Assembly: GCF_009668025.1 (NCBI RefSeq)
Contig: NZ_WJXZ01000014.1
Coordinates: 1,583,097 to 1,647,096, forward strand
Source of the DNA: Larkinella terrae
GTDB lineage: Bacteria > Bacteroidota > Bacteroidia > Cytophagales > Spirosomataceae
Direction of reading: 5' to 3'
DNA length: 64,000 bases
Shown: positions 27,011 to 35,440 of the stretch, piece by piece
How positions within the stretch are numbered: position 1 is the stretch's first letter
Layout: each line of letters begins with the position of its first letter
The notes under the pieces: model-generated
The model's database searches: none
Told to the model about the DNA's origin: nothing
The model's input: only the letters and a program-made list of their open reading frames with translations
Translations under genes and position numbers: made by a program

Positions 27011-27367
27011 ATGAATACGGGAAATACGAAAGCGGTTTTTGCAACCGATCAGAATTGGGACGAATTAGTGGCCAAACCCGGCGTTCTGCTGGTCGACTTT
27101 AGCGCCGAATGGTGCCCCCCTTGCCGACGGCTGGAACCCATTATCAATGAATTAGCCGCCGATTTTACGGGTACGGCGACGGTGGCCACAATCGATGTGG
27201 AAATGAATCCCAGCGTAACCGTGCGCTATAATGTGCGGAATATGCCGACCATTCTGGTTTTCAAAGATGGCGAGCTGGTCAACCGCCATCTCGGTTTTAC
27301 GACCAAACAGGTGCTGGCCGGACTGATCGAAACCCAAATGACGGAACCGGTTTTAACGGCCCAATAG
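27011..27367 (+). CDS. thioredoxin with WCPPC active site
   Basis: Small disulfide reductase or chaperone-like thioredoxin, 118 residues from ATG 27011. The active site is W34-C-P-P-C38 instead of WCGPC; a proline at this position is also seen in TlpA/ResA-like and some cytosolic thioredoxins and changes redox potential. The cis-proline loop NMPTILVF is intact. No signal peptide is present with this start. The frame could extend upstream to 26960, but that would add hydrophilic residues with no homologous pattern. Its last 15 bases overlap the end of the convergent oxidase gene. Confidence 0.92.
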   Translation: MNTGNTKAVFATDQNWDELVAKPGVLLVDFSAEWCPPCRRLEPIINELAADFTGTATVATIDVEMNPSVTVRYNVRNMPTILVFKDGELVNRHLGFTTKQVLAGLIETQMTEPVLTAQ

Positions 27368-28699
27368 ATTCGTATTCAGAAATTCGTTGCGGAATTTTCC
27401 TTTGGGGTCATATTCGGCCATGAGCTGTTTGAATTCGGGCAGTTTCTCGTACCGCGATTGCAGTTGTGCGGGTGCGAGCGTAAACAACTTCCCCCAGTGC
27501 GGTCGCACCTTGAACGGGGCCAGTTCCCGCTCGATCATGGGTAAAACTTTCCTGACGGAAGGCCAATCCGGTTTCCAGGTGAAGTGAATGGCCATCGAGG
27601 GCTGTTTGTAACACGGGCTCATCCAGAAATCGTCCGCGTCGATGGTACGGATTTCCGAAATCAGCAGGTGAGGGCTGATGTAATCGCGGAGTCGTTCAAC
27701 AGCCAGAATGGCTTCGATCGCATTTCGATAAGGTACAAAGAATTCCGATTGCAACTCCTTGCCGCTGCTGGGGGTGAATCCCATGCGGAAGTGCGGCAAC
27801 CGTTCATACCACGGACCCGGCACGCCGAGCTGTTCGGTGCAATTGACCGCGGACAGCTCGGCGATTGGGTGGAGGTTTTTCGTCGCCAGCTTCGCACCGT
27901 AAAATTCCGGTTTGGCGTCGCCCTTTTCGCCTGGGCCGACACGCTTTTTCAACCAGACTTCGTTGATCCGTTTTTTCTGCCAGTCGGTAAACAAGCTCAC
28001 GCTGTATGCGCTTGATTCGATGGCTTCAAAGTGATTTTTTAATTCTTCCAGCGGCAGATTTTCGTAGACATACTGGCGCATCATGAACGTCGGTTGAATA
28101 TCGAGCGTGATTTTGGTCACTACGCCCAAGCCGCCCAGATGCACCACGGCCGCGCGGAATGCCTCCCCGTCTTTCGTCCGCGACAGCGTTCGAACCTCGC
28201 CATTGGCCAGTACGATTTCCATGGCGGCCACTGCCGTTGCCAGATTCCCGTTTTTGATGCCCGAGCCGTGGGTAGCCGTTGCGCAGGCCCCGGCAATGGA
28301 AATGTGGGGCAGCGAAGCCAGGTTATGCAGAGCGAATCCTTTATTATTCAGGTACGTAGCCAGATCGCCGTACTTCATGTTGGCATCGACGGTTACCGTT
28401 TTGGCCTTCGTGTCCAGCGCAAGAACCTGTTTCATTTCCACCAGTGAAATCAGCTGATCGGGGCTGTCGGCAATCCGGTTGAAGCAGTGCCGGGTCCCGA
28501 TTACCTTCATTTTACCGTATCCTTTTACCAGTTTCTGGACCTGTTGAAGTGATTTGGCCTGCTCCAGCCGGGTCGTACTGAATTCAAAATTACCGGCCCA
28601 GTTTTTAATTTTTTCGACAGCAATCAAGTTAGCCAGGGGTGGAAGTACCGGCGTTGCCAGCAGGGTGGAAGAAAGCTTTAAAAAGTCTCTTTTTTTCAT
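27353..28699 (-). CDS. alditol oxidase-like FAD flavoprotein (xylitol/sorbitol oxidase family)
   Basis: Vanillyl-alcohol-oxidase-fold flavoprotein, 448 residues, with strong similarity by eye to Streptomyces alditol oxidase, which oxidises sugar alcohols to aldoses and yields H2O2. Shared stretches are NWAGN, SLPHISIAG, HGSGIKNGNL, YSVSLFTDW, VNCTEQLGVPGPW and TPSSGKELQSE. The residue that covalently holds FAD appears as H71 in GTRHCFN. Expected active-site residues are present: Glu and Arg of SEIRTI, His and Thr of HFTW, and Lys of RPHWGK. The N-terminus (MKKRDFLKLSSTLLA) is a likely export signal without a twin-arginine pair. Confidence 0.88.
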   Translation of the reverse strand: MKKRDFLKLSSTLLATPVLPPLANLIAVEKIKNWAGNFEFSTTRLEQAKSLQQVQKLVKGYGKMKVIGTRHCFNRIADSPDQLISLVEMKQVLALDTKAKTVTVDANMKYGDLATYLNNKGFALHNLASLPHISIAGACATATHGSGIKNGNLATAVAAMEIVLANGEVRTLSRTKDGEAFRAAVVHLGGLGVVTKITLDIQPTFMMRQYVYENLPLEELKNHFEAIESSAYSVSLFTDWQKKRINEVWLKKRVGPGEKGDAKPEFYGAKLATKNLHPIAELSAVNCTEQLGVPGPWYERLPHFRMGFTPSSGKELQSEFFVPYRNAIEAILAVERLRDYISPHLLISEIRTIDADDFWMSPCYKQPSMAIHFTWKPDWPSVRKVLPMIERELAPFKVRPHWGKLFTLAPAQLQSRYEKLPEFKQLMAEYDPKGKFRNEFLNTNLLGR

Positions 28700-28885
28700 C
28701 GTATACGGCTTTTATCGAATCGATGCGCGCGTGCTTACCCACATCGTCAACAGGACTTTTACAAAAGGCAACAAGGCGGTTTTCATACTGTCGGATTTAT
28801 TGGGCCAATTAAGTACGCTTTACCGAAACCGTCTTCAACCTGATACCACAAACTAAATTGGAATAGGAGAGCGGCATACTGGCAA

Positions 28886-28893
28886 TATTTTTG
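28886..28893 (+). promoter_or_regulatory. possible -7 box TATTTTTG
   Basis: Exact TAnnTTTG match, 76 bases before the small gene at 28969. A TTG at 28858-28860 lies 25 bases upstream, slightly too far for a standard -33 element. Confidence 0.3.
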
Positions 28894-28968
28894 AAAGTTT
28901 GCTCGAAGGCATTGGAAATTCGAAACATCCCGTAACTTACCTGCCGACATAAAATAACCTCAGCAGCA

Positions 28969-29154
28969 ATGAAAATCAATTTTGAGACGACACAAAAGGA
29001 AGTAGAAATAGTCCAGGTGGCCTTGACCCGACTCGTAAACGAGCTGAAGGGCAAGCCTGACGTATTGGCAAAATGGGGGCTGAACCAGATCGACCTCGGG
29101 AGGATCGAGCGGTTTCGGGATGCAATTCGTACGGCCCCGCTGAACGAAGAGTAA
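28969..29154 (+). CDS. small hypothetical protein
   Basis: Sixty-one residues, charged and helical (TTQKEVEIVQVALTRLVNELKGKPDV, ...GLNQIDLGRIERFRDAIR), with no signal or membrane segment. The amphipathic pattern and preceding promoter-like box favour a real gene; the antisense frames over it are Ser/Arg-rich shadows. No family recognised. Confidence 0.6.
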   Translation: MKINFETTQKEVEIVQVALTRLVNELKGKPDVLAKWGLNQIDLGRIERFRDAIRTAPLNEE

Positions 29155-29272
29155 GGACGGAAATGGCGTAAATCGGTTTTACAGTTTGGTATGACCGACA
29201 ATTAGGCGCAAACGCGCATGACAACCAGGGAAGTTGATGTGACTTTCTAATGGATTCGGCGTCTAATTGTAT

Positions 29273-29554
29273 ATGAAAGCATTCCTGTTAATTATTCTGC
29301 TTTTACCCGGTTTGAAGCTGTTGGATTATGCCTGTGAACAATCTGCCAGGCTGGATGCCAGCTCCTCTTTAACGATGTATAATACCGGTGCCAGACGCTC
29401 GGATATGTACATTCACGAGCGGAAAGCGGAGGCAATCGAAAATCAGAAAACCATAAAAACCTCCCATCAGAACGGATGGGTTATTAAAGGATTAGTTGTG
29501 TCCCTTGTCATTATTATTTCGATTGGGTTAGTTCGTGAACGGCCCCGTGGTTAA
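29273..29554 (+). CDS. small hypothetical membrane protein
   Basis: Ninety-three residues from ATG 29273. It has a hydrophobic N-terminal segment (MKAFLLIILLLPGLKLLDYA) and a second near the C-terminus (WVIKGLVVSLVIIISIGLV), with a polar, basic middle (ARRSDMYIHERKAEAIENQK). It could be a two-pass membrane protein or an exported protein with a tail anchor. An upstream in-frame TTG (29267) would add two residues. No family recognised. Confidence 0.5.
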   Translation: MKAFLLIILLLPGLKLLDYACEQSARLDASSSLTMYNTGARRSDMYIHERKAEAIENQKTIKTSHQNGWVIKGLVVSLVIIISIGLVRERPRG

Positions 29555-30103
29555 CGGTTAGGTAGACTGACTTTAATTGATCTTTCGTATTTTATTTCTT
29601 TTAAAAGCTGCCTAGAATGCAGTTAAAGGCTCTTTATTGAAAAACCTCAATTTTTTTTTATTGTAATTTTTATAGTAATTCCTGCGAGTTGTTCTGGCTA
29701 CTTTTTTAGTATTTTAAAAAAATACAACGATTTATACTCCATCTAAATAACACTGATAAGGGGTTTTATTGGCTTGTTATCCCTTTTTCGTCCAATAAAT
29801 CCGGCCATTTTTAAAGAAGTTCAGCAGGTTTTTTTAAGTTAAGTTAAACAAAAGTTTAACTCCTCAGACGCAAATTCAATCTGACATCTTGGTTATGTTC
29901 AATTTTTTATTTGCATTCAAATATATAAACTTTTTGATTTTTGCTGACGTAGTAGATAACCGTTACTTGCAACGTACTGATAATCAAACTATAATTGCCG
30001 TATAATTAACCTATGTTTAACATAAAAACTAGTTCGAATAACCGGATTCTGGGTAATGTAAGCCAAATTATTTCCTCTGGTATTTTAAAACTCTGTCGAC
30101 ACC
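29555..30103. other. A+T-rich leader upstream of the solo HTH gene
   Basis: About 550 bases with no credible gene and a clearly higher A+T content than the surroundings. It contains the inverted repeat agttaaac-aaaa-gtttaact (29842-29861) and a second, TATGTT-T-AACATA (30012-30024). The word GTTTAAC or its complement occurs three times (29843, 29854, 30015). I see no tRNA, no transposase remnant and no inverted-repeat ends of an insertion sequence. Confidence 0.55.
29842..29861. promoter_or_regulatory. possible operator, 8-bp inverted repeat
   Basis: The arms agttaaac (29842-29849) and gtttaact (29854-29861) flank aaaa. Such symmetry is typical of a dimeric HTH protein site, and the next gene encodes an HTH protein, but binding is speculation. 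Confidence 0.3.
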
Positions 30104-30520
30104 ATGAAAAACATCACTGGCCTAACTCCTGCGGAAATCAAGGAGTTGCATTATTACATTGATCAAAAAAAGAACACGGCTATCCAAAAACGCTGTCAAT
30201 GCATCCTTTATAGCTATTACGGCATGCAGGTAAGCGATCTTATGAAATTTTTCGAAGTAGACCGGCGCAGCATCTACAACTGGCTGCATCGGTGGGAAAA
30301 AGGGAAAATTCAGGGATTAATGGACAAACCAGGCCGGGGATTAAAACCAAAGCTGAGTCTGGTACACCAGGATCAGGTCGAATGCATCAAGGAAGCCTTG
30401 TGCATTCATCCGGAAGACCGCTGTCAGCGCCTGGAGCGTATCAATACGTTATTACCCAAGCCCGTCAGCTACGACACACTGCGTCGGTTTGAAATTAAAC
30501 TTCGATCCATTGGCGTTTAA
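30104..30520 (+). CDS. solo HTH protein resembling the N-terminus of IS630-family transposases
   Basis: Protein of 138 residues with the tandem HTH arrangement of IS630/Tc1-type transposases: an N-terminal helix set (LTPAEIKELHYYIDQKKNTAIQKRCQCILYSY), an HTH (MQVSDLMKFFEVDRRSIYNWLHRWEKGKIQGLMDKPGRG) and a second HTH-like part (PVSYDTLRRFEIKLRSIGV). The catalytic DDE domain is absent: the frame stops and nothing recognisable follows before the next gene. It may be the first half of a decayed two-frame element or a retained DNA-binding protein. No terminal inverted repeats are seen. Confidence 0.75.
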   Translation: MKNITGLTPAEIKELHYYIDQKKNTAIQKRCQCILYSYYGMQVSDLMKFFEVDRRSIYNWLHRWEKGKIQGLMDKPGRGLKPKLSLVHQDQVECIKEALCIHPEDRCQRLERINTLLPKPVSYDTLRRFEIKLRSIGV

Positions 30521-30637
30521 ACTTTCGGGGAAACCGCATCCGAATTCCCAATATTGCATTTATAAGGGCCGGTTTTAACACTGGATGAAGTTAGTCGTAT
30601 TGGCGACGTTTATGGGTTGGCGTTAGGGTTGAATAAG

Positions 30638-33600
30638 TTAGTGAGTTAAAATAAACCGCTTAGTTTCAACTCGTTCGCCGACTTTAAACCGAAAAAAGTA
30701 GACTCCTTCAGCCAGACTGCTTAAATCGATCGTTTGCTGATTGTTCTGACCTTTTCCCGTAATGGACTGCTGCCAGACAAGTTGGCCCAGAACATTCACA
30801 ATAGAGAGGGTCGCCGTTTGCTGTTCATCAAGGCCAAAAGTAGCCGTAAGCATGCCAACCGCCGGATTGGGGGCAATGACCAACTCCCAATCGGCGGCTG
30901 CGTCGTTCGCAACGGCCAGCCGACCAGATGACGAACAAGTGATTGTCTTGGGTGAATCCGTTAGGGTATACGTCGTGTTTTTGACCCGTACGCCAAGTTG
31001 ATGGGCTTTTCCATCTTTTAAGCCAGCGGGCAGCGGCAGACTAAAACCGTAGTTGCCGGTGCTGCCCAGGGCGGTATTTTTCAAACCGGCCAGAAACGTA
31101 TTCGCCAGGCCCGTGGCATGAACGGTATTGCCTTCCACCAGCTCAACGGTCAATGCCGAGTTAGGATTATTCATATCCCACACCCAGCCTGCGGCCAATG
31201 TACAATTTAGTCCTTCAAAGCGGCCCAGATAAACGTTGGAAGCGCAATTCAACGTTTTAGGTGAATCGGTCAAAATATAGGTGCTGCCCTGAACGCGGAG
31301 ACTGAGTTGGTGCGATTTCCCATCTTTCAGGCTGGCGGGGACGGGCAAGCTAAAACCGTAATTGCCCGTACTGCCCAGCGCGGTGTTCTTGAGTCCGGCC
31401 ATGAATTGATTCGCGAGAGCGGTGGCATAAACGGTATTGCCTTCCACCAATTCCACCGTTAAAGCCGCAGCGGGATTGTTCATGTCCCAGGCCCAACCCG
31501 CCACCAGGTTACAGTCCAATCCTTCGAAACGACCCAGGTAGACATTGGAAGGACAATTCAGCGTTTTTGGCGAATCCGTCAATGCGTAAGTACTGCCCTG
31601 CACCCGAATGCTGAGCTGATGCGGTTTTCCGTCTTTCAGGCTATTCGGCAGGGTGATACCAAAACCGTAATTGCCGGTGCTGCCCAGGGCGGTATTTTTC
31701 AAGCCCGCCAGAAACTGATTCGCGACAGCGGTGGCGTAAACGGTATTGCCTTCGACCAACTCGACCGTCAGGGTCGCATTGGGATTGTTTTTATCCCAGA
31801 CCCAGCCCACGGCCACATTGCAATCCAGGCCTTCAAACCGCCCCAGGTAATCGTTGGTCGCGCAGTTCAAGGTGCGTGGAGAGTCGGTCAACGCGAAGGT
31901 GGTGCCCTGTACCCGAATGCCGAGCTGATGCGGTTTTCCGTCTTTCAGGCTATTCGGCAGGGTGATACCAAAACCGTAATTGCCGGTGCTGCCCAAGGCG
32001 GTATTTTTCAAACCCGCCAGAAACTGATTGGCCACGGCGGTGGCGTAAACGGTATTGCCTTCGACCAACTCGACCGTTAGGGCCGCATTGGGATTGTTTT
32101 TATCCCAGACCCAGCCCACGGCCACATTGCAATCCATTCCCTCAAACCGCCCCAGGAAGGAGTTTAACGGACAATTCAGCGTTTTTGGCGAGTCGGTCAA
32201 CGCATACGAACTGCCCTGCACCCGGATGCTAAGCTGGTGGGATTTTCCATCTTTCAGGCTGGTCGGCAGAGGAATGCTGAAACCATAGTTGCCGGTGCTA
32301 CCCAGGGCAGTATTTTTCAGACCCGCCAGAAATTGATTGGCCGGCCCGGTTGCGTGAACGGTATTTCCTTCGACCAACTCGACCGTCAGGGAGGCCGTTG
32401 GGTTGCTCATGTCCCAGACCCAACCCACGGCCACGTTGCAGTCCATGCCTTCGAATCGCCCCAAGTATTGCGGGGGGGCACAACTCAGCATTTTGGGGGA
32501 ACCGGCAAACGTATAATTGACATTTTTGACGCGAACACTGACCTGGTGGATCTTACTGTCTTTCAGGGTGTTGGGAAAAGGTATTTTAAAGCCGTAATTG
32601 CCCGTCGCTGTTCCGGCATTTTTCAGATCTTCCCGAAAGATATTCGCGGTAGTTGTGGCATACACCGTGTTACCTTCGGTCAGTTCGACCGTCAGCGCGG
32701 AATTGGGACTGTTTTTATCCCAGCCCCAGCCAATTACTTCGGTACAGGTGGCTGATTCGAGCTTTCCGCCGTAACCACAGCTAACGGTTTTGGGTGAATC
32801 GGTCAGCGTGTACGTACTGCTGCGCACCCGGACGCTGATCTGGTGTTCGTTTCCGTCGGTCAGGGTAGCGGGTAAGGGAATGCTAAAACCGTAATTACCC
32901 GTGCCGATTCCGGCATTTTTGAGGTCTTCCCGGTAGAGGTTCGCCGTGGCCGTCGCCTGCACGGTGGTTCCTTCCAGCAACTCGACCGTCAGGGCCGCAT
33001 TCGGATACGAGTTATCCCACGCCCATCCTTTCACCTCGGTGCAGGAGGCCGTTTCGAGTTTACCGCCGTAGCTGACGGGCAATTGCGAAGAATTTGTAGC
33101 GGCTAACGAATATACACTGTATGCATCAGGAATGACGCTGGCTATGGAGGTGATTGATCCGGCGGTTAGTGTGCTGGTTCCCCCCTGAAGCGCTTCGGAA
33201 TCGATCAGTGAAGCGATCTTTTCCCAGCGGGAAGTGGCTGAATTCCAGCCAACAATGCTTAAATACGACAAGGCATTTCCGGTTAATTCGCCAATGGCGC
33301 TCGCTGCATTCCAGGTTAAGGTCAGGCGCGTTGCCGTAGTACCGTCGATATCCCAGAATTCCTTCGCGCTGACGCTGGTGACGGCACTTTCCTTATTGGA
33401 AACCGCAAATGGTCCCCCGGCGGGTAACTGGGCCGAACCGGGATTTTCCTGAAAATAAGCCCCGGTCGTTCCATCGGCATCGGCGACGAAAGGCCGGTAA
33501 ACGCCCTTGTGCCCGACCGGAAATGCAAACAAACCGGTCCCGTATTTTTTGACGTACCCATCCACGTGTTTGGTGTCGCTGATCCCGCTTGGCTTCGACG

Positions 33601-33733
33601 ACTGCGAAAAACTCACAATGCCCCGGGGCGAAGTGCGTTCCGTTTTGACAATTCCGTTTTGCTGAGCGTAGCCCACCAGGGATGTTACAACGAACAGGAA
33701 ACAGGTTACTAAATATCCGTAGCTCTTTTTCAT
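30638..33733 (-). CDS. secreted T9SS protein with seven ~103-residue GWxWD modules
   Basis: Surface or secreted protein of 1031 residues. A signal peptide (1-23, ending VGYAQ) is followed by a 200-residue domain with FAFPVGHKGVYRPF and FWDIDG, common at the start of T9SS cargo. Seven tandem modules then start at residues 222, 321, 423, 526, 629, 732 and 835; each has a GWxWD core, LTVEL, ANxF or ANLY, GxTGNYGF, DGKxHQL and a closing C. The C-terminal sorting domain (about 950-1031: IAPNPAVGMLT, VNVLGQLVWQQ, LAEGVYFFRF) directs type IX secretion. Modules 4 and 5 are nearly identical in DNA, pointing to recent duplication. Third gene after DUF1800 and DUF1501. Confidence 0.88.
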   Translation of the reverse strand: MKKSYGYLVTCFLFVVTSLVGYAQQNGIVKTERTSPRGIVSFSQSSKPSGISDTKHVDGYVKKYGTGLFAFPVGHKGVYRPFVADADGTTGAYFQENPGSAQLPAGGPFAVSNKESAVTSVSAKEFWDIDGTTATRLTLTWNAASAIGELTGNALSYLSIVGWNSATSRWEKIASLIDSEALQGGTSTLTAGSITSIASVIPDAYSVYSLAATNSSQLPVSYGGKLETASCTEVKGWAWDNSYPNAALTVELLEGTTVQATATANLYREDLKNAGIGTGNYGFSIPLPATLTDGNEHQISVRVRSSTYTLTDSPKTVSCGYGGKLESATCTEVIGWGWDKNSPNSALTVELTEGNTVYATTTANIFREDLKNAGTATGNYGFKIPFPNTLKDSKIHQVSVRVKNVNYTFAGSPKMLSCAPPQYLGRFEGMDCNVAVGWVWDMSNPTASLTVELVEGNTVHATGPANQFLAGLKNTALGSTGNYGFSIPLPTSLKDGKSHQLSIRVQGSSYALTDSPKTLNCPLNSFLGRFEGMDCNVAVGWVWDKNNPNAALTVELVEGNTVYATAVANQFLAGLKNTALGSTGNYGFGITLPNSLKDGKPHQLGIRVQGTTFALTDSPRTLNCATNDYLGRFEGLDCNVAVGWVWDKNNPNATLTVELVEGNTVYATAVANQFLAGLKNTALGSTGNYGFGITLPNSLKDGKPHQLSIRVQGSTYALTDSPKTLNCPSNVYLGRFEGLDCNLVAGWAWDMNNPAAALTVELVEGNTVYATALANQFMAGLKNTALGSTGNYGFSLPVPASLKDGKSHQLSLRVQGSTYILTDSPKTLNCASNVYLGRFEGLNCTLAAGWVWDMNNPNSALTVELVEGNTVHATGLANTFLAGLKNTALGSTGNYGFSLPLPAGLKDGKAHQLGVRVKNTTYTLTDSPKTITCSSSGRLAVANDAAADWELVIAPNPAVGMLTATFGLDEQQTATLSIVNVLGQLVWQQSITGKGQNNQQTIDLSSLAEGVYFFRFKVGERVETKRFILTH

Positions 33734-33800
33734 AGATTCATTTTTCCCACTGCCATCAGGATCTGCTATCCGGTTTTAATCTGTGATTCGAGTGAACGGA

Positions 33801-35330
33801 TTAACCCGTAATGTTGACACTGTAGTCGCCTAAAAACTTTAATTCACCTCCCGCTGCTACTTTAATATTTTTTGCGGTAATGTTCTGACCCACCTCAATG
33901 ACGTGCCCCGGATTGATCTGAACATTGTCAATAGAAGACGGAACCCGCCCGGTCGACCAGTTTTCGGGGTTGGCCCAGGCACCGGACGCGAGCGATTGAA
34001 CAAGGTCGGAAAAGAGGGACGTGGTTTTGAAATTATTGAACAAAACCGCATCGGTTTTGGCGGGCACTGTTCCAAACCAGTCGTTCAAAATATCCGAATA
34101 AACCCGTCGAAAATCGATCTGCATTTTGATGTCCCGGTTCATTTCCCAGGCCGGGGGGGAGGCTGGTAACAGACCGTTGATCAGGTCGGGATTAGTGCCC
34201 ACGAGCTGCCGCTTAATACCGGTTCCAAACACAAACATTGGCGCACCAATCCCGTGATCCGTACCTTTCGAAGCGTTGGAGGTGGCGCGTCGACCAAAGT
34301 CGGAAAAAGTCATTCCAAGCACTTTATTTTCCGTTCCCTGTAACTTTAAATCGTTCTGAAATGCGTAAATGGCATCGGATAACTTTTTTAATAATTCGGC
34401 GTGCGGGCCTTCCGTTGTGCTGGTTCCAATTTGATTGGCGTGCGTATCAAAACCGCCTAACTCGACGTAATAGATTTTAGATCGTAAACCGCCGTGAATT
34501 AAACGCGCAACGATTTTTAACTGTTCGGCTAGGTCGTTATTCAGTGAAGTATCCGGGTACGCAGCCAGGTTTTTTCCGGCATCGGCAGCGGCTTTTATTT
34601 CGGCGGCATACCCGACAGTCAGCACCTGTTGCTGTCGGATAAAAGCAATTAATTCACCGGCGTCGCAGCAGGGTAAATCCTGTTGAGCGGGCATGTTTGA
34701 GGCACCGATCAGTTGATAGAAAGAAGTCGGATCCTGCAGCGTTACGCCCATCGATTGCTTGTTGCCCAGCAGCGCGGTGGTGCTAATGTGCCCAATCTGT
34801 ACCGCCAGGGGGTCTTCCATGTCAGAATTGGGGTAGTTTTCCGGGAAATTCGGGTATCGATCAGCCAGATAACGCCCCGCCCAGCCGGAGGAGACGTATT
34901 GCGAGGAGGCTGCGCCGGTCATCCAGATATCTGTCGACCGGTAATGCGACAGGTCGGGATTGGGGTAGGAGACCGAGTGAATAATTGCCAGTTTTCCTTC
35001 ATTATACAGATTGCGCATGCCGGTCATGGCGGGGTGAAAACCGGTTTCGGCATTTCCGGCCAGATTCAGGATTTTATTTTCAGGAATGGCAATATTACTT
35101 CTCAGCTCATTGTATTTGGAATAGTATTCGATTGGGATAACCGTATTGAGTCCGTCGTTACCTCCACCTAAATAAATGATTACCAGAATTCGATCGTTGT
35201 TTAACGCGGAAGTCTTTGCTAGCGATTGAACTAATGCCGAGCTTTTTGCGAATGATTTAATTGAAAAACCACCCAGCATTACCGGCGCCATTATGGAGGA
35301 AGCGGATTTTAAAAATTCTCTTCTTTGCAT
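33801..35330 (-). CDS. DUF1501 family exported protein
   Basis: Exported alkaline-phosphatase/sulfatase-fold-like protein of the DUF1501 family, 509 residues. It begins MQRREFLKSASSIMAPVMLGG, a Tat-like or Sec signal. Family hallmarks are LVIIYLGGGNDGLNTVIP, FHPAMTGMRNLYNEGKLAIIHSVSYPNPDLSHYRSTDIW, YVELGGFDTHANQ and FSDFGRRATSNASKGTDHGIGAP. The last ~60 residues (SGAWANPENWSTGRVPSSIDNVQINPGHVI) form an extra beta-domain of a type found on T9SS cargo. It lies 110 bases behind a DUF1800 gene, the usual partner, and 67 bases before the modular T9SS protein. Biochemical role unknown. Confidence 0.92.
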   Translation of the reverse strand: MQRREFLKSASSIMAPVMLGGFSIKSFAKSSALVQSLAKTSALNNDRILVIIYLGGGNDGLNTVIPIEYYSKYNELRSNIAIPENKILNLAGNAETGFHPAMTGMRNLYNEGKLAIIHSVSYPNPDLSHYRSTDIWMTGAASSQYVSSGWAGRYLADRYPNFPENYPNSDMEDPLAVQIGHISTTALLGNKQSMGVTLQDPTSFYQLIGASNMPAQQDLPCCDAGELIAFIRQQQVLTVGYAAEIKAAADAGKNLAAYPDTSLNNDLAEQLKIVARLIHGGLRSKIYYVELGGFDTHANQIGTSTTEGPHAELLKKLSDAIYAFQNDLKLQGTENKVLGMTFSDFGRRATSNASKGTDHGIGAPMFVFGTGIKRQLVGTNPDLINGLLPASPPAWEMNRDIKMQIDFRRVYSDILNDWFGTVPAKTDAVLFNNFKTTSLFSDLVQSLASGAWANPENWSTGRVPSSIDNVQINPGHVIEVGQNITAKNIKVAAGGELKFLGDYSVNITG

Positions 35331-35440
35331 AGATTTTATAGAATGCGCAATCGTATAAGTAGTCGTTCCAGACGGTTTTTATTACTTCCCAGGCTATTTA
35401 TCAGTACCGGTTTTTATAGGTTATTGAACGCCGTATTAAA

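Noticed and set aside
28809-29201. Minus-strand frame of 130 codons over the small gene at 28969
   Set aside because: Ser- and Arg-rich antisense shadow without a domain; the plus-strand product has a regular helical pattern.
30104-30520. Intact insertion sequence of the IS630 family
   Set aside because: No DDE domain, no terminal inverted repeats and no target duplication found around the HTH gene.
30638-33733. Tandem ~309-bp repeats considered as a CRISPR array or satellite DNA
   Set aside because: Period is a multiple of three, the frame stays open and repeats encode a regular protein module; there are no short identical repeats with unique spacers and no cas genes.
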